Assembly (NCBI GenBank): GCA_902470835.1
Contig: CABRHR010000069.1
Location: forward strand, 1 to 10,957
DNA length: 10,957 nt
Direction: 5' to 3'
Origin: an uncultured Collinsella sp.
GTDB taxonomy: Bacteria; Actinomycetota; Coriobacteriia; Coriobacteriales; Coriobacteriaceae
The notes beneath the pieces were generated by a model, which saw only the letters and a list, made by a program, of their open reading frames with translations, was not told where the DNA came from and did not search any database. Shown piece after piece: positions 1-6,244 of this stretch (position 1 is its first letter; the number at the start of each line of letters is the position of its first letter). Made by a program: the position numbers and the translations under genes.

Positions 1-46
1 TACACTATCCTCTTCGTCGGCAGCGTCAGATGTGTATAAGAGACAG
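1..46 (+). other. Illumina/Nextera adapter contamination
   Basis: This stretch is synthetic. Bases 1-5 (TACAC) match the end of the Illumina P5 oligo. Bases 6-13 (TATCCTCT) match the Nextera i5 index usually called N503/S503. Bases 14-46 match the 33-nt Nextera read-1 transposon adapter, ending in the 19-bp Tn5 mosaic end at 28-46. The genome therefore begins at base 47. Read through in different frames, the adapter gives the peptides MYKRQ and MCIRDR on the plus strand and SLIHI on the minus strand, which are familiar artefact tags at protein ends in assemblies. The identification rests on exact recall of the adapter sequences and is close to certain. Confidence 0.98.
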
Positions 47-1327
47 GCCGACGGCTGGGATATCGATTCCAAGCTCGGCCAGGCCATGGACGCCCTGCAG
101 CTGCCCGATTCCGACATGCCGGTCAACGTACTTTCCGGCGGCGAGCGCCGTCGCGTGGCCCTGTGCAAGCTGCTGCTCGAAGCTCCCGACCTGCTGCTGC
201 TCGACGAGCCCACGAACCACCTGGACGCCGAGTCGATCCTGTGGCTCGAGCGCTTCCTGCACAACTACCAGGGCGCGGTGCTTGCCGTCACACACGATCG
301 CTACTTCCTGGATAACGTTGCCGAGTGGATCTGCGAGGTCGACCGCGGTCACCTTTATCCCTACAAGGGCAACTACTCCACGTATCTGGAGACCAAGGCC
401 GCCCGTATCGAGGCGCAGGGCAACCGCGACGCCAAGCTCGCCAAGCGCATGGAGGCCGAGCTCGAGTGGGTGCGCAGCTCGCCCAAGGCCCGTCAGGCCA
501 AGAACAAGGCCCGTCTGGCTCGCTATGAGGAGATGGAGGCCGAGGCCCGCGCAAGCCAGAAGCTCGACTGGACCGACATCCGCATTCCCGTTGGACCGCG
601 TCTGGGTAACAAGGTGCTCGAGGCCCATCACCTGCACAAGGAATTCGACGGTCGCGTGCTCATCGACGACCTTTCTTTCACCCTGCCGCGTAACGGCATT
701 GTGGGCGTCATCGGCCCCAACGGTGTGGGCAAGACCACGCTGTTCAAGACCATCGTGGGCCTGGAGCCGCTGACTTCGGGCGGGCTCGAGGTGGGCGAGA
801 CCGTCAAGATCTCCTATGTCGATCAGAACCGTTCTGGCATCGACCCCGATAAGAACCTGTGGGAGGTCGTCTCGGACGGCCTGGACCACATGATGGTCGG
901 CGAGACCGAGGTTCCGAGCCGCGCGTACGTGGCGAGCTTTGGCTTTAAGGGCCAGGACCAGCAGAAGCGCGCCGGCGTACTCTCCGGTGGCGAGCGCAAT
1001 CGTCTGAACCTGGCGCTCACGCTCAAGCAGGGCGGCAACCTGCTGCTCCTCGACGAGCCCACGAACGATCTCGACGTCGAGACGCTGTCCTCGCTCGAAG
1101 CGGCGCTGCTCGAGTTCCCGGGCTGCTCGGTGGTCATTAGCCACGACCGCATGTTCCTGGACCGCGTCGCCACGCACATTCTGGCGTGGGAGGGCACCGA
1201 CGAAAATCCGGGCAACTGGTATTGGTTCGAGGGCAATTTCGAGGCCTATCAGGCCAACCGCATCGAGCGCCTGGGCGAGGACGCAGCCCAGCCGCATCGT
1301 ATTCACCGCAAGCTGACGCGCGACTAG
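47..1327 (+). CDS. ettA: Energy-dependent translational throttle protein EttA (ABC-F ATPase), 5'-truncated
   Basis: This is the C-terminal 426 residues of an ABC-F protein. EttA binds the ribosomal E site and couples the ATP/ADP ratio to entry into elongation; it is cytosolic and has no membrane domain. Counting from the first genomic codon at 47, the first ATPase domain shows its signature LSGGE (29-33), Walker B LLLLDEPTNHLD (49-60) and H-switch THD (82-84). A charged linker (about 115-175) follows. The second ATPase domain has Walker A GPNGVGKTT (223-231), signature LSGGE (312-316), Walker B with DEPTNDLD (336-343) and H-switch SHD (365-367). The stretches LSGGERRRVALC, GNYS and ALLEFPGC and the C-terminal region match E. 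coli EttA closely. About 130 N-terminal residues, including the first Walker A and the E-site arm, are missing because the contig ends in adapter. An ATG at base 32 lies in the adapter and is not a start. The truncation is an assembly effect, not a pseudogene. Confidence 0.93.
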   Translation, partial: ADGWDIDSKLGQAMDALQLPDSDMPVNVLSGGERRRVALCKLLLEAPDLLLLDEPTNHLDAESILWLERFLHNYQGAVLAVTHDRYFLDNVAEWICEVDRGHLYPYKGNYSTYLETKAARIEAQGNRDAKLAKRMEAELEWVRSSPKARQAKNKARLARYEEMEAEARASQKLDWTDIRIPVGPRLGNKVLEAHHLHKEFDGRVLIDDLSFTLPRNGIVGVIGPNGVGKTTLFKTIVGLEPLTSGGLEVGETVKISYVDQNRSGIDPDKNLWEVVSDGLDHMMVGETEVPSRAYVASFGFKGQDQQKRAGVLSGGERNRLNLALTLKQGGNLLLLDEPTNDLDVETLSSLEAALLEFPGCSVVISHDRMFLDRVATHILAWEGTDENPGNWYWFEGNFEAYQANRIERLGEDAAQPHRIHRKLTRD

Positions 1328-1330
1328 ATC

Positions 1331-1357
1331 GTTACGCGGTTTTCCAAACCGCGTAAC
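1331..1357 (+). repeat. Perfect hairpin just after ettA
   Basis: A perfect 12-bp inverted repeat (GTTACGCGGTTT, 1331-1342, with its complement at 1346-1357) surrounds a 3-nt loop and begins 3 nt after the ettA stop. It could end or stabilise the ettA mRNA. The next bases, TGCTCGACG, carry no T-tract, so it is not a textbook intrinsic terminator. Confidence 0.6.
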
Positions 1358-1370
1358 TGCTCGACGCTGC

Positions 1371-1470
1371 GCGGGTCGCAAGCACCCCATCTTGCCGTTC
1401 AAGCCGTCGCTCGCGTACCGAAGTACGCGTCGCTCCTCTTTCACGGCAACCTGGGGCACTTGCGGCCCGC
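1371..1470. repeat. About 100-bp imperfect palindrome between convergent genes
   Basis: The outer arms GCGGGTCGCAAG (1371-1382) and CTTGCGGCCCGC (1459-1470) pair at all 12 positions, one of them a G.U. Pairing continues inward over 1383-1398 with 1443-1458, with four mismatches, including CCCCA with TGGGG and TTGCCGT with ACGGCAA. At the centre is a perfect 7-bp hairpin, CGCGTAC-CGAA-GTACGCG (1412-1429). It has no coding potential that I trust. It may be a dispersed intergenic repeat or a bidirectional transcription-end structure; the sequence alone does not decide. Confidence 0.7.
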
Positions 1471-1474
1471 TCGC

Positions 1475-1496
1475 TGTTGATTACGCAACATCAACA
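1475..1496. repeat. Small hairpin between palindrome and terminator
   Basis: TGTTGAT (1475-1481) pairs with ATCAACA (1490-1496) around an 8-nt loop. It sits at the downstream edge of the minus-strand terminator. It may be incidental. Confidence 0.35.
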
Positions 1497-1537
1497 AATA
1501 AAAACGGCTCAAATCCGGGTTTGGATTTGAGCCGTTT
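1492..1537 (-). terminator. Intrinsic terminator of the 1542-2849 gene
   Basis: A perfect 15-bp inverted repeat (AAACGGCTCAAATCC, 1502-1516, with GGATTTGAGCCGTTT, 1523-1537) surrounds a 6-nt loop. Read on the minus strand it starts 4 nt after the stop codon, and the stem runs into TTTTTATTTGTTG, a good U-tract. On the plus strand the stem is followed by GTCGTTACTG, so it should work mainly for the minus-strand gene, although it may also stop read-through from ettA. Confidence 0.88.
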
Positions 1538-1541
1538 GTCG

Positions 1542-2849
1542 TTACTGCTCGGGTTCTTCGACTTTATCGATAGTCCAGGCGGCTCCGAGACCGCCGGTGG
1601 TGTTGCGGCGGATGCGCACGGTAACCTCGCGGCGCTCGCCGGCCTGCGTGTAGCGCAGGGGGAAGCTTGCGCGGTTTCGCGCGGCCTCGATGGTACCGCG
1701 CTCGCGGGCGATCCAGTAGTACTCGCCGACGATGCCGAGGGTATCGGCGCCGTAGGGGAGATAGGTCGACAACTGGTGCAGAAGCGGGCCGGGGCAGAAG
1801 ACCTCGGTTGCGAAATCGACGGGGAAGTCCTCGGGGATGGTAGGCGCTGCGAGTGCGGGGGTTGGGGCCGCTACGGGTACCGAAGCCGGTGCCGGTGAGG
1901 GAATTTGGTCGCAAGCAGAGGCGGGCACGGATTCGATGACGGGTGCGGGCTCCGGCGTCGCTTCCGGCTTGATCGTGGAATCTGCGGGCTTCACGGTGAC
2001 GGGCGCGTCTGCAGCTGCGGTTTCAACCTCAACCTGCGTCGCGTTCTCGTTCTCGACGCTCGACTTTGCCTCGATGGGCGTGGATGCCATGGTGGTGATG
2101 CCGGCGTTGGCGTTCTCGGGGTCATAGACGACCGTGAGCGAGATGGCGGGCTGCGGCGTCTCGGGCTCCGGCGCCGACTCGGTAGCGCCTTGATCGGCGG
2201 GCTCGTCGGACTGGTCGTCCTCGGCCTCGTTGCCAAAGACATCGCTGTTTTGGAACGCAGGCGTCTCGGGTTGGTCAGCGGCTTCTTCGGTTGTCGACTT
2301 GGGCGCTTCGTTGAGCTCCACAGTGGCTTCCTGCTCGGATATGACTTTGGGATCGGTCGTGGCGGCGATTCCGGTTTCGGCTTCTGCCGTTACCTCAATA
2401 GCGACTTCGATCTCTGTCTCGGGCTCGGGTTCCGGCGCGGCTTCAACCATGGCTTCAGGCTCGGGACGCTTAACGTGCTTGGGGCGTACGGCCTTGAGGT
2501 CCTTCTCACCGCGCTTTTTCTTTTTGTAGGACTGCTTGGCGCCCTTGGTGGTCTTGGGCTTGTCCTCGCCCTTGGCAAGTGCGGCATCCCAGGCCTCGTT
2601 GGCGATGACGGTGGCATACAGGCGGCCTCCCTTAAAGACGGTCAGCTTAACGCAGTCGTTGAGCTCCTCGAGCAGCTCGCGCGTGGACTCGAAGCCCAGG
2701 TCATAAGCGGTCATGTCGCCAGCGGCGAGCGCCTCCTCGACCTGCGTCATAAATGTTTGCTTGCCGCATCCAATCGCATCGCGCAGCAGGCGATACAGAT
2801 AGATGTGGTTGCCCAGCGAAAGCGTGGGCCTAACTATTGTCTTGCTCAT
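1542..2849 (-). CDS. Hypothetical protein with LOTUS-like N-terminal domain and long disordered linker
   Basis: The predicted protein is 435 aa. The ATG at 2849 is preferred because AGGAG (2857-2861) lies 7 nt upstream; a longer frame from 2888 would lack this. Residues 13-85 look folded: two helical stretches followed by the pattern YDLGFESTRELLEELNDCVK and a beta-hairpin-like KLTVFKGGRLYATV. This resembles an OST-HTH/LOTUS winged helix, a fold known for RNA binding. Residues 96-128 are strongly Lys/Arg-rich. Residues 129-340 are low-complexity, rich in Glu, Pro, Ala and Thr, and almost certainly disordered. Residues 345-432 form a second compact region (CPGPLLHQLSTYLPYGADTL to AAWTID) that I do not recognise. 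There is no signal peptide or membrane segment, so it is probably cytosolic. It has its own terminator and lies 140 bp after the upstream gene, so it is likely monocistronic. The function is unknown; RNA or nucleoprotein binding is an inference from the N-terminal pattern and the basic patch. Confidence 0.82.
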   Translation of the reverse strand: MSKTIVRPTLSLGNHIYLYRLLRDAIGCGKQTFMTQVEEALAAGDMTAYDLGFESTRELLEELNDCVKLTVFKGGRLYATVIANEAWDAALAKGEDKPKTTKGAKQSYKKKKRGEKDLKAVRPKHVKRPEPEAMVEAAPEPEPETEIEVAIEVTAEAETGIAATTDPKVISEQEATVELNEAPKSTTEEAADQPETPAFQNSDVFGNEAEDDQSDEPADQGATESAPEPETPQPAISLTVVYDPENANAGITTMASTPIEAKSSVENENATQVEVETAAADAPVTVKPADSTIKPEATPEPAPVIESVPASACDQIPSPAPASVPVAAPTPALAAPTIPEDFPVDFATEVFCPGPLLHQLSTYLPYGADTLGIVGEYYWIARERGTIEAARNRASFPLRYTQAGERREVTVRIRRNTTGGLGAAWTIDKVEEPEQ

Positions 2850-2861
2850 GGCAAATCTCCT

Positions 2862-2877
2862 CTTTACACATGTAAAG
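2862..2877 (-). promoter_or_regulatory. TACA-N2-TGTA operator-like palindrome
   Basis: CTTTACA-CA-TGTAAAG is a perfect 7-bp inverted repeat with a 2-bp centre, directly upstream of the Shine-Dalgarno AGGAG (2857-2861) of the 1542-2849 gene. Its core TACA-N2-TGTA (2865-2874) equals the operator core known for BlaI/MecI/CopY-type repressors. A weak -10-like TAAGAT (2884-2879 on the minus strand) lies just upstream, which would place transcription start inside the palindrome. No such repressor gene is in the window. Confidence 0.4.
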
Positions 2878-2921
2878 CATCTTACCATCGCATGGCGTTC
2901 GCCATGGCGGAGCCCAAGGCA

Positions 2922-2955
2922 AACGGGCGCGAACCGCTGTCGATTCGCGCCCGTT
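2922..2955 (-). terminator. Terminator-like hairpin after the 2990-3943 gene
   Basis: A perfect 12-bp GC-rich inverted repeat (AACGGGCGCGAA, 2922-2933, with TTCGCGCCCGTT, 2944-2955) surrounds a 10-nt loop, 34 nt beyond the minus-strand stop. The tail on the minus strand is only TTTGCCTT, so termination may be partial. A second perfect 7-bp hairpin, CATGGCG-TT-CGCCATG (2891-2906), follows towards the next gene. Confidence 0.6.
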
Positions 2956-2989
2956 GTATAGGTCGGTTATCTATGAGAGGCAAATGTGC

Positions 2990-3943
2990 TTAGTTGCCCG
3001 ATGCCGTGCCTTGGCTCGAGTTGTCAGATGCCGTGCCGGACGCGGTTCCGCTCGAGCTGTTGGTGTTGCTACTGTCTGCTGCGCCCGTTCCCGATGTGGC
3101 GTCGCTCGTTTGGTCGCCCGTGCTCGGCTGCGAGCCGTCAGTCGTTTGGCTTGAGTCGGTCGTGCCGGATTGCGTGCCGCTGTTGGTCGTAGAGGAATCG
3201 GTACCCTGCGACTGGTTTTGAGTGTTCGAAGACGAATCGGCAGAGGTGGAACTGTTCTGCGTTTCGCCTGTCTGCGCCTGCTGGCCCTGCGATTGGTCGT
3301 TGCCGTTTGCATCGTTTTCGGTCGTGCGCGATGACAGAATCGGCTCGGGGCGTGCGCCCAAGCCCTCGCCGGCAGTGGTGATGAGAATGGCACCGGCGCA
3401 GGCAATGACCGCAACGATCGCAATGGCGACCGAGAAGATGATGACCTTCTTTTGTGTCTGGCTGCGCTCTGCCGCTGCTTTGGCACGCAGGCTGTTGGGG
3501 GCGACGCGGGCCGTGGTCGCGCGTCCCGCAATCTGGCGCATCTCCTGCGTGGTCGCAGCTCCGCCGAGGTGCTCGTTGTCATTGGGCTCAACGGGCTCGT
3601 AGGCACCGGCGGGATAGTCGACGGCTGCGTGCGTGCCCTTAATGGCTTCGGCACTCGCGGAGATAAAGTGGCGATAGACCTGCGAGGACACAACGGTGAT
3701 AACCGAGCTCACGGCGGCGCCGATCACCGATCCGGCGATACCGATCTTGGAAGCAAGCGCGACGCTCGTGGCGGCAGCTGCGGCGCCGGCGATGATCTGG
3801 GGAATGGAAATGTCGTCGAACAGGCCCTTTTTGGGCGCGATGGCCATGGTCTGTCCGATGGAATGGTTTTCGTGAACGCCGTTGTTGAGCGCGGACGGTG
3901 TCATGACGCGTGTGCGCGGCGCGTCGGTGTACTTGGTTGTCAT
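2990..3943 (-). CDS. Hypothetical membrane protein with Ser/Thr/Asn/Gln-rich tail
   Basis: The predicted protein is 317 aa. The ATG at 3943 is chosen because the minus strand carries GGGAGG (3956-3951) 7 nt upstream; a frame opening at 4039 lacks a clear site. Residues 48-87 form a long Ala/Ile/Val/Gly-rich hydrophobic stretch, enough for one or two membrane helices. Residues 103-166 are hydrophilic and end in a basic patch. Residues 167-190 are a clear membrane helix (VIIFSVAIAIVAVIACAGAILI) preceded by KK, which by the positive-inside rule puts the following part outside. Residues 203-317 are almost only Ser, Thr, Asn, Gln, Gly, Asp and Ala, with short repeats such as SGTASGTAS; this is a flexible, probably surface-exposed stalk. 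No LPxTG motif or enzyme motif is seen. Cell-envelope association is an inference, and I do not recognise the family. Confidence 0.82.
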   Translation of the reverse strand: MTTKYTDAPRTRVMTPSALNNGVHENHSIGQTMAIAPKKGLFDDISIPQIIAGAAAAATSVALASKIGIAGSVIGAAVSSVITVVSSQVYRHFISASAEAIKGTHAAVDYPAGAYEPVEPNDNEHLGGAATTQEMRQIAGRATTARVAPNSLRAKAAAERSQTQKKVIIFSVAIAIVAVIACAGAILITTAGEGLGARPEPILSSRTTENDANGNDQSQGQQAQTGETQNSSTSADSSSNTQNQSQGTDSSTTNSGTQSGTTDSSQTTDGSQPSTGDQTSDATSGTGAADSSNTNSSSGTASGTASDNSSQGTASGN

Positions 3944-4146
3944 GCGGGGCCCTCCCGGTGTAAATCTGCTTCGTTTCATGCAGCCATCAGGGTACCCATC
4001 AGATGTGAATCGTACGTGACATTTAATAGATACCATCAACTCATCAATAGCTCACCAAGTTGGTGGGATGCGGTTACACCCGGCGGTTGAACTACAATAG
4101 GGCTTGCTAATTGTTGTGAATGGCGTTTACGCACGGGAGCATTCTT
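3944..4146. promoter_or_regulatory. Divergent promoter region between the membrane-protein gene and nadE
   Basis: These 203 bp separate two divergent genes. For nadE a -10-like TACAAT lies at 4093-4098, with no good -35 in front, and the ribosome-binding site GGGAG is at 4135-4139. A perfect 6-bp palindrome with a 1-bp centre (CACCAA-G-TTGGTG, 4053-4065) lies 27 bp upstream of that -10 and could be an operator. CATCA occurs four times (3985, 3997, 4034, 4042). No convincing promoter hexamers were found for the minus-strand gene, although TTAAAT-like sequence is present around 4022. Confidence 0.4.
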
Positions 4147-6126
4147 ATGAATCTTCACCTTTCTCAGTCTGATGGCTTTTTGCGTGTGGCGGCGGCGTCG
4201 CCGCGGATTCGCGTTGCCGACGTCGAGGGCAATGCCGAGGTTGCGCTGGTGGCTGTTCGCGAGGCTGCCGAGCGCGGCGTTCGCGCGCTGGTGCTGCCCG
4301 AGCTTAACCTGACCGGCTATACCGCGGCCGACCTGTTCCATAATCGCACACTGCTGCATGCCTGCGAGGCCGCTCTGGTGCATATTCTCGACGAGACTTG
4401 TGAGCTGCCGATTGTCTTTACCATCGGTCTTCCCGTTGCAGTTGCCGAGAATATCTACAACTGCGCCGCCGTGTGCTGCGCGGGTGAACTTTTGGGCCTC
4501 ACGGCCAAGAAGTATCTGCCCAACTATGGCGAGTTCTACGAGCGCCGCTGGTTTGCTCCGGCGCCCGCAGATCCCGCGTGGGTCGAGTTTGCCGGTCAGG
4601 GTCCGGTTCCGCTGGGTTCGGGGCTTGTCTACCGCTGCTGTGATGAAGGTGCCGAGGATATGGTGCTGGGCGTTGAGGTCTGCGAGGACCTGTGGGTGCC
4701 GGCGCCCCCTTCGACCGAGATGGCGCTTGCCGGCGCTACGGTGATTCTCAACCCGTCGGCTTCGGACGAAATCATTGGTAAGGCAGATTACCGCCGCAGC
4801 CTCATCTCCAATCAGAGTGCGCGCCTGTACTGCGCCTATGCCTATGCGGATGCGAGCGAGGGCGAGTCCACGACCGATATGGTCTTTGCGGGCGAGAACC
4901 TTATCTACGAAAATGGCTCCAAGCTCGCCGCCACCAAACTGCTTACCTGCGATATGGCCGTCGCCGATATCGATCTTGACCGTCTGGTTGCCGAGCGCCG
5001 CCGCTCGACGACGTGGGCGCGCGCGGACGATGCGCCGGAGGCCACGACCGTTAAGTTCTCTTTTGAGAACACGCTCTCCGAGGCTCCCGTCCTGCGCAAC
5101 GCCTGCGACATCGACCGTGTCTTCCCCCGCGCGCCTTTTGTGCCGGCCGACCATGGCGACCTGGCCGAGCGTTGCGAGACCATCCTCGACCTGCAGACCG
5201 CCGGCCTCAAGACCCGCCTTGCCCATACGGGTACCAAGGCTGCCGTCATCGGTCTTTCGGGCGGCCTGGACTCCACGTTGGCACTGCTCGTGACAGTTCG
5301 CGCCTTCGATGCACTGGGGCTGCCGCGCACCGGTATCACGGCCGTGTCCATGCCCGGCTTTGGCACGACACATCGCACCAAGTCGAATGCCGAGTCGCTC
5401 GCTCGCGACCTTGGCGTGAGCTTCCGCGAGGTTTCGATCCACGCGGCCGTGGAGCAGCACTTCAAGGACATTGAGCATGATCCGGCCGTGCAGGACGTGA
5501 CCTACGAGAACAGCCAGGCCCGCGAGCGCACGCAGATTCTGATGGATCTGGCCAACCAGGCTGGCGGTTTTGTCATCGGCACGGGTGACCTGTCGGAGCT
5601 GGCGCTCGGCTGGGCCACCTATAACGGCGACCACATGAGCATGTACGCCGTCAACGCGAGCGTGCCCAAGACTCTTGTGCGTCACTTGGTGCGCTATGCC
5701 GCTGATGTCTTTGGCGGGCGTATTGCCGAGGTTTTGCTCGATATCCTCGATACACCGGTGTCCCCCGAGCTTCTGCCGCCCACGGGCGACGGTGAGATTG
5801 CGCAGAAGACTGAGGATTTGGTGGGCCCGTACGAGCTGCACGACTACTTCCTCTACTACCTGCTGCGTTTTGGCTTTGAGCCGGGCAAGATCTACCGCAT
5901 GGCGCTCAAGAGCTTCGAGGGCGTCTACGACGCCAAGACCGTCCACACGTGGCTGCGTACGTTCTACCGTCGCTTCTTTGCCCAGCAGTTTAAGCGCAGC
6001 TGCCTGCCCGATGGTCCCAAGGTGGGCTCGGTGACGCTCAGCCCGCGTGGCGATTGGCGTATGCCGAGTGACGCCAGCTCGCGTCTGTGGCTTGCGCAGA
6101 TCGACGCGCTCAATCCAATTGACTAA
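4147..6126 (+). CDS. nadE: Glutamine-dependent NAD+ synthase
   Basis: This is a 659-aa two-domain enzyme that makes NAD+ from nicotinic acid adenine dinucleotide, ATP and ammonia released from glutamine: the last step of NAD biosynthesis, in the cytosol. The N-terminal part (about 10-290) is a nitrilase-type glutaminase with its Glu-Lys-Cys triad visible: E52 in LPELNLTGY, K121 in TAKKYLPNYGEFYE, and C179 in GVEVCEDLW. The C-terminal part (about 330-620) is the ATP-pyrophosphatase synthetase, with the PP-loop SGGLDST at 371-377, GFGTTHRTKSNA (404-415) and the substrate-binding stretch GTGDLSELALGWATYNGDHM (478-497). The length is normal for actinobacterial glutamine-dependent NadE. The ATG at 4147 is chosen because GGGAG (4135-4139) lies 7 nt upstream; an in-frame ATG at 4120 has no such site. 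It is divergent from the membrane-protein gene and separated from the next gene by a terminator, so it is probably monocistronic. Confidence 0.96.
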   Translation: MNLHLSQSDGFLRVAAASPRIRVADVEGNAEVALVAVREAAERGVRALVLPELNLTGYTAADLFHNRTLLHACEAALVHILDETCELPIVFTIGLPVAVAENIYNCAAVCCAGELLGLTAKKYLPNYGEFYERRWFAPAPADPAWVEFAGQGPVPLGSGLVYRCCDEGAEDMVLGVEVCEDLWVPAPPSTEMALAGATVILNPSASDEIIGKADYRRSLISNQSARLYCAYAYADASEGESTTDMVFAGENLIYENGSKLAATKLLTCDMAVADIDLDRLVAERRRSTTWARADDAPEATTVKFSFENTLSEAPVLRNACDIDRVFPRAPFVPADHGDLAERCETILDLQTAGLKTRLAHTGTKAAVIGLSGGLDSTLALLVTVRAFDALGLPRTGITAVSMPGFGTTHRTKSNAESLARDLGVSFREVSIHAAVEQHFKDIEHDPAVQDVTYENSQARERTQILMDLANQAGGFVIGTGDLSELALGWATYNGDHMSMYAVNASVPKTLVRHLVRYAADVFGGRIAEVLLDILDTPVSPELLPPTGDGEIAQKTEDLVGPYELHDYFLYYLLRFGFEPGKIYRMALKSFEGVYDAKTVHTWLRTFYRRFFAQQFKRSCLPDGPKVGSVTLSPRGDWRMPSDASSRLWLAQIDALNPID

Positions 6127-6145
6127 GGTTGGCTAAATTGAACCA

Positions 6146-6192
6146 ATACGGGGGTTGCAAGCGTTACACTTTTGCAATCTGATGGCCCGTAT
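6146..6192 (+). promoter_or_regulatory. Nested stem in the nadE-aminotransferase gap
   Basis: ATACGGG (6146-6152) pairs with CCCGTAT (6186-6192), and inside it TTGCAA (6155-6160) pairs with TTGCAA (6172-6177) around an 11-nt loop. The next hairpin, a terminator, starts 2 nt later. A -10-like TACACT (6165-6170) lies in the loop, so the element may instead be promoter DNA with a palindromic operator (TTGCAA-N11-TTGCAA). I do not recognise a known riboswitch class. Confidence 0.35.
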
Positions 6193-6194
6193 CG

Positions 6195-6225
6195 CGCGGC
6201 GCTCTTGTCGGAGCGCCGCGTTTTT
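6195..6225 (+). terminator. Strong intrinsic terminator before the aminotransferase gene
   Basis: CGCGGCGCTC (6195-6204) pairs perfectly with GAGCGCCGCG (6211-6220) around TTGTCG and is followed at once by TTTTT (6221-6225). It lies 68 nt after the nadE stop and only 19 nt before the next start codon. It most simply ends nadE transcription. If the aminotransferase promoter is upstream of it (TACACT, 6165-6170), it would also act as an attenuator in that gene's leader. Confidence 0.88.
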
Positions 6226-6244
6226 CATATCGAAAGGTGGCACC

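Noticed and set aside
32..46. ATG at base 32 as the start of the ABC-F protein
   Set aside because: The codons lie inside the Nextera adapter, so the ATG is synthetic.
47..1327. ettA fragment as a pseudogene or a short ABC protein
   Set aside because: The frame is intact to the stop with both remaining ATPase halves well conserved, and the cut coincides exactly with the adapter junction.
1412..1429. Central hairpin as a CRISPR or attachment-site remnant
   Set aside because: There is only one copy in the window, with no spacers and no integrase or cas gene nearby.
1905..2993. A 362-codon plus-strand frame opposite the LOTUS-like gene
   Set aside because: Its Gly/Leu/Arg-rich translation mirrors the Glu/Pro/Ala linker on the other strand. 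The minus-strand gene has a ribosome-binding site and a fitting terminator; this frame has neither.
4036..5946. A 636-codon open frame on the minus strand, covering most of nadE
   Set aside because: It lies antisense to a gene with all catalytic motifs intact, has no family resemblance, and is Arg/Gly/His-rich. It follows from high GC at third codon positions. The similar antisense frames at 26-1459, 6164-7429, 7607-8497 and 8843-9679 were dropped for the same reason.
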